A stretch of DNA of 5,119 nt from an uncultured Oscillospiraceae bacterium (GTDB taxonomy: Bacteria > Bacillota_A > Clostridia > Oscillospirales > Oscillospiraceae), in the NCBI GenBank assembly GCA_910579155.1, contig CAJTTS010000183.1:1-5119 (forward strand), in the 5' to 3' direction. Position 1 is the first letter of the stretch, and each line of letters begins with the position of its first letter. This document shows, piece by piece, positions 1 through 4,048 of this stretch. Position numbers and translations under genes: made by a program. Under the pieces are notes generated by a model, which saw only the letters and a list, made by a program, of their open reading frames with translations, ran no database searches and was not told the origin of the DNA.

Positions 1-833
1 GCCTGTTCAAAGACGGCCTGTGTACGGTCCGGGGCGCGGCCAACCGCTGGCGCAATTTTACCCGCGGTATTTCCAGCGCGTTCGTGTCCCTGTTCAAGTC
101 CACCAACGAGGCCCTTCTGCCCGACCTGTCCCCGGAGCAGCAGCCCATCGTCACTATCATGGAGAGCAAGGACGAAAACCTTCCCGTGGGCACCCGCATG
201 ACACTATCCGAGGCAGAGACGCAGATCGGTGCGCTGAACCAACGCTATTGGGACAGCGACGAGCCGGAGCGCCCGGTCAGGGTGGCTATCGACTATATGC
301 TGGACGGCGAGGTGGACCGCTACTGGCTCCCCCTCCGCACCGGGCCGGGCTGCGGCTCCCTGCTGGAACAGATGGAGTGCCATGTGGACGCCAATCTGAA
401 CCGCCCGGAGGAAGTGGCCCGGCTTTTCGAGGACGCCCCCGCCGGTCTGCGCGAGCTGCTGCATGAGCAATTCGGCCCCCAGCTCCATGACGACCTGGAG
501 AAACTGGCGGGCCGGGTGCTCACCTTTTTCCAGCAGCACCACACCATCACGAAATTGGAGCAGCAGTTTCGAACGCAGGCGGCGGCTATGCCGCAGAGAG
601 AAAAAGAAAAATTTCTGGAATATACCAAAGCGGCGGTCACAGACCTGCGGACAGCCGCCAACACCAGTAAGACCATCGCCCCGGCCCAGGAGCGCACCGC
701 CCCCGTCTCCGCCGCTCCCGCCCGCGATGGTGACAGACCCCGGCAGTCGGTGAAGGTGAAGCTGCGCCAGATCAAGCAGGAGCGGTCAAAGGTCCCCGCC
801 CGCGTCAAGGCCCGGCCCGCCCCCCAGCGATAG
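1..833 (+). CDS. 3' part of a large conjugative-element accessory protein (polyvalent-protein-like), start outside window
   Basis: The frame is open from the left edge (first full codon at base 3) to TAG at 831-833, giving 276 visible residues. A GTG at 84 lies in frame, but no ribosome binding site precedes it and the frame stays open upstream with plausible protein, so I treat the gene as truncated by the window. Visible parts are an N-terminal stretch around SLFKSTNEALLPDLSPEQQ, a globular segment with KDENLPVGTRMTLSEAE and RVAIDYMLDGEVDRYWLPL, an acidic/helical segment (EQFGPQLHDDLEKLAGRVLTFF), a charged helical region rich in Gln, Lys and Glu, and a low-complexity Ala/Pro tail ending in a basic stretch (KARPAPQR). 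There are no membrane segments and no enzymatic motif I can name. From memory it resembles the C-terminal part of multi-domain proteins found near relaxases in Clostridia elements, some linked to anti-restriction or polyvalent-protein domains; I cannot assign a family number. Its stop codon is fused to the next gene's Shine-Dalgarno sequence. Confidence 0.8.
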   Translation, partial: LFKDGLCTVRGAANRWRNFTRGISSAFVSLFKSTNEALLPDLSPEQQPIVTIMESKDENLPVGTRMTLSEAETQIGALNQRYWDSDEPERPVRVAIDYMLDGEVDRYWLPLRTGPGCGSLLEQMECHVDANLNRPEEVARLFEDAPAGLRELLHEQFGPQLHDDLEKLAGRVLTFFQQHHTITKLEQQFRTQAAAMPQREKEKFLEYTKAAVTDLRTAANTSKTIAPAQERTAPVSAAPARDGDRPRQSVKVKLRQIKQERSKVPARVKARPAPQR

Positions 834-837
834 GAGG
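832..837 (+). promoter_or_regulatory. Ribosome binding site fused to the preceding stop codon
   Basis: AGGAGG lies 5 bases before the ATG at 843, and its first two bases are the last two of the TAG stop of the preceding gene. A terminating ribosome would sit on the next start site, which suggests translational coupling. Confidence 0.8.
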
Positions 838-842
838 CCGCT

Positions 843-1298
843 ATGGAACAGGAATTTTACCGCTACTACTCTACCCAGCGCCCTGTTGACATTGGGACAT
901 TTCCCAGGCCGCCCGGCAACGAACCCACAGAGATACGCAATTTTGATAAGCGCATCCCGATTGAGCATGAAACCTTTTCCGCGTGGGGCGTCCTCACCTA
1001 TACCAAGCCCCTGACGGAGAGGGAGATCAATGACTATGAGCTGCGCCCCTCCCGGTATAACCCCGATGTGAGCCGGACCATGGCGGAGCAGGCGTCTTTT
1101 ATCGGCCCATGGGAGGAGCGCAACGGCATCCCGGCAGATAAGCGGCTGACCCGCTGGGATGTGAATATCGAAACCTTTGCGCCCGCTGACGGCGTTTCCC
1201 CGGAACAGCTTGCGGAGCACTACCGGCTGGCAAAGAAATTCCCCCGCATCCCCCGCCAGGGCAGGTCGAAAGACCCTCCCCAGCGGGAGAGCAAATAG
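843..1298 (+). CDS. Small conserved accessory protein of the element (151 aa), function unknown
   Basis: The ATG at 843 has an ideal AGGAGG 5 bases upstream and the frame ends at TAG 1296-1298. The product is a 151-residue soluble protein without signal peptide or membrane helix. Its N-terminal two thirds look like one compact domain: FYRYYSTQRPVDIGTFPRP (about residues 5-23), then AWGVLTYTKPLTEREINDYEL (47-67). A second part (about 85-130) includes FIGPWEERNGIPADK and a short helix VSPEQLAEHYRLAKKF. The end is basic and Pro-rich. The 'YYSTQRPVxIGTFP...AWGxLTY...LTxxxxxxYEL' pattern reminds me of short proteins in Bacillota mobile elements sometimes annotated as DarA-related or LPD (large polyvalent protein associated) domains. 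That is recollection, not a search, so no name is assigned. Its place in a coupled operon before the relaxase suggests a role in transfer or establishment. Confidence 0.85.
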   Translation: MEQEFYRYYSTQRPVDIGTFPRPPGNEPTEIRNFDKRIPIEHETFSAWGVLTYTKPLTEREINDYELRPSRYNPDVSRTMAEQASFIGPWEERNGIPADKRLTRWDVNIETFAPADGVSPEQLAEHYRLAKKFPRIPRQGRSKDPPQRESK

Positions 1299-1302
1299 GA
1301 GG
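1297..1302 (+). promoter_or_regulatory. Ribosome binding site fused to the preceding stop codon
   Basis: AGGAGG overlaps the TAG stop at 1296-1298 and stands 5 bases before the ATG at 1308. This is the same stop/Shine-Dalgarno fusion as at the previous junction. Confidence 0.8.
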
Positions 1303-1307
1303 GCCCT

Positions 1308-2174
1308 ATGCCGGAAATCACCCTGCCGAATACAGATCCCTTTTTCAGCGTGAACGCCTGGGGCGACACATTGACAACGGGCGAAACACTCAAAATGGTG
1401 CATACGTTATGGTTTTCGGAGTATAATGCCAGCCCCTTTATGGCCCTCCTGACAGATAAACCGACATCAGAGCTTCAAGAAATGCTGAAAAGTAGCGAGG
1501 CCGCAGAGAAGTCCATTTTTGATAGACTGAAAGCGGCGGTCAGCGAATGGGAGGCACAGGCGGCTCAAACCCTGCTGCTGGAAAAGGTGCTGGAATATGT
1601 GCGTACTCCCGAAGTGTCCCATACCTCCAACGAGTGGAAGCAGATACAGGGCGGGGTGTGGGAAATCAGCAACCTGGTCTATCAAATGCGCTATCAGTTT
1701 GTGCCTGTACCGCAGTCCAAGGCCGTCCGCGTCACCTGGGGGCTTGTTTACAACACCCCCCAGCAGCCGGGGAATCCCAGGTACGCCAACTCATGGGGGG
1801 ACAGCCGTTTTATCGCCCGACAGGATAAAAAGCCGTATGAAAGCGCGGAGGCCGCCCAGCGGTATATCCAGGGCCGGTTCAACCGGTATGCCCACCTGTT
1901 CACAGAGCTGTCCCCGCCTGTACCCAATGACTGCAAGCGGATGTTCATGGTCAACGGCCACCTTCTCCCCGGCTACACCCTCGCGCCCCCGGAACGGACG
2001 AAGGAGCAGACCGTCAATGACCTGCTGGACTGTCTGGAGGACGGGGACGTTGCGCCGCCCATGCCGGAGCCGGAAGCACCGGCCACTCCGAAGCAGAAAG
2101 CCGCCCAGCCGGACGCAAAGAAAAAGACCGGCCCTAAAAAATCCGCCCCCAAAAAATCGGGGCCGGTTCGATAG
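1308..2174 (+). CDS. Conserved hypothetical protein, first of two tandem paralogues (288 aa)
   Basis: The start is ATG 1308, with AGGAGG 5 bases upstream; the stop is TAG 2172-2174. Residues 1-60 are specific to this copy. A charged helical segment follows (about 60-97). A conserved core (about 97-246) is shared with the next gene: EYVRTPEVSHTSNEW, WEISNLVYQMRYQF, a W...YNTP strand, KPYESAEAAQRYIQGRFNRYAHLFTELSPPVP, VNGHLLPGYT and LEDGD. After that comes a low-complexity Pro/Ala/Lys tail with two PKKS repeats, ending SGPVR. I see no catalytic motif, signal peptide or membrane helix. The RYIQGRFNRYAHLFTELSPP block is the most recognisable part and probably the functional core, but I cannot name its family. 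The partner gene lies 11 bases downstream, and the two products may form a heteromer or handle related targets (inference). Confidence 0.88.
   Translation: MPEITLPNTDPFFSVNAWGDTLTTGETLKMVHTLWFSEYNASPFMALLTDKPTSELQEMLKSSEAAEKSIFDRLKAAVSEWEAQAAQTLLLEKVLEYVRTPEVSHTSNEWKQIQGGVWEISNLVYQMRYQFVPVPQSKAVRVTWGLVYNTPQQPGNPRYANSWGDSRFIARQDKKPYESAEAAQRYIQGRFNRYAHLFTELSPPVPNDCKRMFMVNGHLLPGYTLAPPERTKEQTVNDLLDCLEDGDVAPPMPEPEAPATPKQKAAQPDAKKKTGPKKSAPKKSGPVR
2133..2162 (+). repeat. Short tandem repeat encoding PKKSA-PKKSG in the C-terminal tail
   Basis: Two 15-base units (2133-2147 and 2148-2162), differing at a few positions, encode PKKSA then PKKSG near the end of the 288-aa protein. It is a minor low-complexity repeat, but it builds the basic tail also seen at the ends of neighbouring genes. 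Confidence 0.6.
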
Positions 2175-2178
2175 GAGG
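2173..2178 (+). promoter_or_regulatory. Ribosome binding site fused to the preceding stop codon
   Basis: AGGAGG overlaps the TAG stop at 2172-2174 and stands 7 bases before the ATG at 2186. The octamer CGATAGGA at this junction (2169-2176) is also found at the junctions near 828-835 and 2987-2994. Confidence 0.75.
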
Positions 2179-2185
2179 CGCAGTC

Positions 2186-2992
2186 ATGGCATATACCCAC
2201 CTTGACCCAGGCCGGGAACTTGAAGTTTCGGGCCATATCTATTTTTCACCTGTGCAGATGGATATTTCTGAAATGGTAAAGCTGCCCCCGGAACAGTTAA
2301 AGGCACAGGAGGCAGCCAGCGTTGAACAAGAGCAGGCCATCTACGAAAAAATCCTCGCCGTCGAAAAGGAATGGGCACAGCAGGCGATGCTGACCGTATC
2401 CCTGCGAAAAGCCCAGGAGTATTTGAGAACGCCGGTTCCCTCCCATACCTCGAACCAGTGGGCCGAAACAGAGCATGATTGGCATGAGATCAGTAACATG
2501 GTCTATAAAATGACCTACCGCATCTATGAGGGGACTGATTACCGCTCTGACGTAAGGCCGCGTCCAGTTTGCTGGGAGTTGTCCTGGTATTTAACTTTCA
2601 ACACCCCCAAAGAACCGGATTTTTCCGGGCGCGGACGGCAAATTGCCGGACAGCAGGGGAAAAAATTTAAGGATAAGGCTGAGATGGAGAAGTACCTGCA
2701 AGGCCGTATCAAGGCATATTCCCACCTGTTTACGGAAATCTCCCCGCCCATCCCGGAGAATGAACAGAAAAGGTTCTGTATCAATGGGGTACTGCTGCCC
2801 GGCTACACCGTGGAGGCCCCTGTACCGGACCGCCCGGACGAAAAGAATGTGGAGGATCTGTTATCTCTGCTGGAGGACGGGGACATGGACGCTTTGCCCC
2901 AGCCGGAGGAACCGGCCCCATCCCCGGCGCTCCCGTCCCGGAGACAGGCCCCGAAAAAGACCCGGCCCCAAAGGTCCGGCCCGGTACGATAG
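2186..2992 (+). CDS. Conserved hypothetical protein, second of two tandem paralogues (268 aa)
   Basis: The start is ATG 2186 after an AGGAGG that overlaps the previous stop; the stop is TAG 2990-2992. The core (about residues 79-233) aligns block by block with the preceding protein: EYLRTPVPSHTSNQW, HEISNMVYKMTYRIYEGTDY, WxLxFNTP, KFKDKAEMEKYLQGRIKAYSHLFTEISPPIP, INGVLLPGYTVEAP and LLEDGD. The first 40 residues are unrelated to the other copy and contain a Pro/Gln-rich stretch. A helical Glu/Lys/Gln segment (about 40-78) precedes the core in both. The C-terminus is again Pro-rich, then basic: APKKTRPQRSGPVR. The last five residues (SGPVR) are identical to those of its paralogue. The protein is soluble, with no known active-site motif. 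The divergence suggests an old duplication kept by selection rather than a recent copy. Function is unknown; the location points to conjugation or establishment. Confidence 0.88.
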   Translation: MAYTHLDPGRELEVSGHIYFSPVQMDISEMVKLPPEQLKAQEAASVEQEQAIYEKILAVEKEWAQQAMLTVSLRKAQEYLRTPVPSHTSNQWAETEHDWHEISNMVYKMTYRIYEGTDYRSDVRPRPVCWELSWYLTFNTPKEPDFSGRGRQIAGQQGKKFKDKAEMEKYLQGRIKAYSHLFTEISPPIPENEQKRFCINGVLLPGYTVEAPVPDRPDEKNVEDLLSLLEDGDMDALPQPEEPAPSPALPSRRQAPKKTRPQRSGPVR

Positions 2993-2996
2993 GAAG
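2991..2996 (+). promoter_or_regulatory. Ribosome binding site overlapping the preceding stop codon
   Basis: AGGAAG begins inside the TAG stop at 2990-2992 and stands 8 bases before the ATG at 3005. It is slightly weaker than the AGGAGG sites upstream but has the same layout. Confidence 0.65.
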
Positions 2997-3004
2997 TCAC
3001 GGTT

Positions 3005-3583
3005 ATGAAAAAGAAACGATTTCACTATTCCATCAGCGGCTACCGCTGGGCCCCGGAGAGTTTTCGTGCTGCTAAAGGACTTATCGGACAGCCTGCCAAA
3101 AATATCCCGCTGACAAATGAGCAGCGGCATGAAGTGGGGCTGTTGTCTTTGACAAAAGGCCCTGACGTGGCAATCGGCTATGTCAAGCACATCGAACGTG
3201 CGCGGGAACGCCAGCGCAGAAAAATCATCACCTACGGTTTTCTTTCCAAGGAATCGCCGGGGCAATTCGTGTACTGTCCACAGCTTTATTTCCGCGCTGA
3301 CGCCCCTATTGGCGAACGTCTCCGCATATTCAAAGAAATTCGCGCCGGTTTATGCGAGAATGATGGACGCGTTGTGACCTCTACCGAGTGCGAGCTGGAC
3401 GGCGAATACCGCCCCACCAACGTCAGGGAAAATACCGTCACAGCAGATTTCAGCCGCCCCCTGCGTATCCCTATGGGCGAGAAGATCATCCGGGAGTGTC
3501 CAGAGCAGCCATACCGCCCCCGGCCCAAAGCCCCGAAAAAAGCCAGGCCCCACAAGCGCCGGGACACGGCCCCGATACGGTAG
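3005..3583 (+). CDS. Hypothetical basic protein, last gene of the upstream operon (192 aa)
   Basis: The start is ATG 3005, 8 bases after AGGAAG; the stop is TAG 3581-3583. I do not recognise the family. The N-terminus is basic (MKKKRFHYS) but no hydrophobic stretch follows, so it is not a signal peptide. A charged helix with many Arg and Glu residues (about 57-75, KHIERARERQRRK) precedes a probable beta-rich part (about 75-150) with FVYCPQLYFRADAPIGERL, then ECELDGEYRPTNVRENTVTADF. From about residue 168 it becomes strongly basic and Pro-rich (RPRPKAPKKARPHKRR) and ends TAPIR, similar to the ends of the two paralogues upstream. The overall charge looks positive, so nucleic-acid binding is possible but unproven. 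It is the last gene before the hairpin-rich intergenic region. Confidence 0.82.
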   Translation: MKKKRFHYSISGYRWAPESFRAAKGLIGQPAKNIPLTNEQRHEVGLLSLTKGPDVAIGYVKHIERARERQRRKIITYGFLSKESPGQFVYCPQLYFRADAPIGERLRIFKEIRAGLCENDGRVVTSTECELDGEYRPTNVRENTVTADFSRPLRIPMGEKIIRECPEQPYRPRPKAPKKARPHKRRDTAPIR

Positions 3584-3609
3584 ACAGCGGCGCCGCTGGC
3601 GCCGCTGTC
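3583..3609 (+). repeat. Perfect 12-bp GC-rich inverted repeat at the operon end
   Basis: GACAGCGGCGCC (3583-3594) and GGCGCCGCTGTC (3598-3609) are exact reverse complements around the loop GCT. The left arm begins on the last base of the TAG stop. In RNA this would be a very stable hairpin. No T-run follows, so it is not a textbook intrinsic terminator. It may protect the mRNA 3' end, pause polymerase or belong to oriT. Confidence 0.8.
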
Positions 3610-3613
3610 CCAG

Positions 3614-3647
3614 CAAGTACGGAATTTTGACAGCAAAATTCCACTTG
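3614..3647. repeat. AT-rich inverted repeat with bulge
   Basis: GGAATTTT (3621-3628) and AAAATTCC (3635-3642) pair perfectly around the loop GACAGC. The stem extends outward through CAAGT (3614-3618) and ACTTG (3643-3647), with a two-base bulge AC (3619-3620) on the left side. The loop GACAGC repeats the first six bases of the GC-rich hairpin at 3583. It is a likely protein-binding element of oriT. Confidence 0.75.
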
Positions 3648-3666
3648 TTAGGGGCACAGCCCCTAA
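3648..3666. repeat. 8-bp inverted repeat TTAGGGGC/GCCCCTAA
   Basis: TTAGGGGC (3648-3655) and GCCCCTAA (3659-3666) are exact reverse complements around the loop ACA. The hairpin directly abuts the previous inverted repeat, so the two would stack in single-stranded DNA. A compact hairpin next to a unique segment is the pattern expected close to a nick site. Confidence 0.75.
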
Positions 3667-3681
3667 TACCCCGCTACCCGG

Positions 3682-3711
3682 AAATGCGTCTCAAGTTGAG
3701 ACGCATTTTTT
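3682..3711 (+). terminator. Intrinsic terminator-like hairpin upstream of mobC
   Basis: AAATGCGTCTC (3682-3692) pairs with GAGACGCATTT (3698-3708) around the loop AAGTT, and a run of six T (3706-3711) closes the structure, as in a rho-independent terminator reading in the + direction. It could end transcription of the upstream operon. However, only 28 bases separate it from the mobC start and I see no promoter there, so it may act as an attenuator or as part of oriT instead. Confidence 0.6.
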
Positions 3712-3723
3712 CGACGAATTTTG

Positions 3724-3731
3724 AAAGGAAG
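3724..3731 (+). promoter_or_regulatory. Ribosome binding site of mobC, deciding the ATG start
   Basis: AAAGGAAG stands 8 bases before the ATG at 3740. An in-frame GTG at 3731 would overlap this site, so the ATG is the better start. Confidence 0.7.
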
Positions 3732-3739
3732 TGCTGCCT

Positions 3740-4048
3740 ATGGCAAAGCCCTATAAGACCGTCACCCTGCGGCTGAACGCCAGCCAGTACGCCCACCTGC
3801 ACCGTCAGGCAGAGGCGTCCGGGCTGAAAATGGAGCCGCTGCTCCGCCAGCTCATTATGGGCGTGAACCTCCGGCCCCGGCCCCCCGACACCTACGCCGC
3901 CCTGCTGCGGGAGTTGAACGCCATCGGGACGAATATCAACCAGATCGCCCACAACACCAACGCCAGGAAGGAGGCGGGCCAGACCGATATTGACGAGGCC
4001 GTGAAGCTGGTGCGGCAGGCATACCGGCTGATAAAGGAGGCCCTGTAA
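3740..4048 (+). CDS. mobC: MobC-like relaxosome accessory protein (102 aa)
   Basis: The start is ATG 3740, chosen over an in-frame GTG at 3731 that overlaps the Shine-Dalgarno sequence; the stop is TAA 4046-4048. Residues 6-41 look like a ribbon-helix-helix DNA-binding fold: the strand KTVTLRLNASQY, then a helix-turn-helix-like pair (HLHRQAEASGLKMEPLLRQLIMG). Residues 55-74 carry the characteristic MobC signature LLRELNAIGTNINQIAHNTN. The C-terminal helix (about 83-102) is amphipathic. About 100 residues is usual for this family in Bacillota elements. MobC proteins bind oriT and help the relaxase open and nick DNA, and they may repress their own operon. The last base of the stop codon is the first base of the relaxase ATG (TAATG), so the two genes are translationally coupled. 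Likely targets are the inverted repeats just upstream (inference). Confidence 0.92.
   Translation: MAKPYKTVTLRLNASQYAHLHRQAEASGLKMEPLLRQLIMGVNLRPRPPDTYAALLRELNAIGTNINQIAHNTNARKEAGQTDIDEAVKLVRQAYRLIKEAL
4033..4040 (+). promoter_or_regulatory. Ribosome binding site of the relaxase gene inside mobC
   Basis: AAAGGAGG lies within the last codons of mobC, 7 bases before the ATG at 4048. It fixes the relaxase start and supports coupled translation. Confidence 0.85.

Larger units (their letters stand above)
3610..3711. other. Candidate origin of transfer (oriT) with several inverted repeats
   Basis: This non-coding stretch lies directly upstream of mobC and the relaxase gene, the usual place of a cognate oriT for MOBP systems. 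It contains an AT-rich inverted repeat (3614-3647), a TTAGGGGC/GCCCCTAA hairpin (3648-3666), a non-palindromic TACCCCGCTACCCGG segment (3667-3681) and a further hairpin (3682-3708). Hairpins followed by a unique segment holding the nick are typical of oriT. I cannot assign the nick position from sequence alone; the segment just 3' of the TTAGGGGC hairpin is my guess. Other readings are a leader with regulatory RNA structures, or both roles at once. Confidence 0.55.

Noticed and set aside
84..86. GTG as a true start of the first gene
   Set aside because: There is no Shine-Dalgarno sequence upstream and the frame continues to the window edge with plausible protein, so the gene most likely starts outside.
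320..808. A 162-codon open frame on the - strand
   Set aside because: It is antisense to the first gene, with Ser/Arg/Cys-rich unlikely protein and no start signal.
1597..2205. A 202-codon + strand frame overlapping the first paralogue
   Set aside because: Its product is Ser/Arg/Pro-rich without domain character, and it overlaps a gene with a clear paralogue and a strong ribosome binding site. It is a shifted-frame shadow.
1308..2992. Recent duplication or assembly artefact for the two paralogues
   Set aside because: The copies differ throughout the core and have unrelated N-termini, so it is an old divergence and not a recent or artificial copy.
3627..3655. An ordinary sigma-A promoter for mobC using TTGACA at 3627
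   Set aside because: At 15-18 bases downstream the sequence is TTAGGGGC-like, with no acceptable -10. It is kept only as a speculative single-strand promoter finding.
3583..3666. CRISPR array or recombination att site in the hairpin region
   Set aside because: The repeats are inverted, differ from each other and have no regular spacers; no integrase gene or direct repeat pair is visible.
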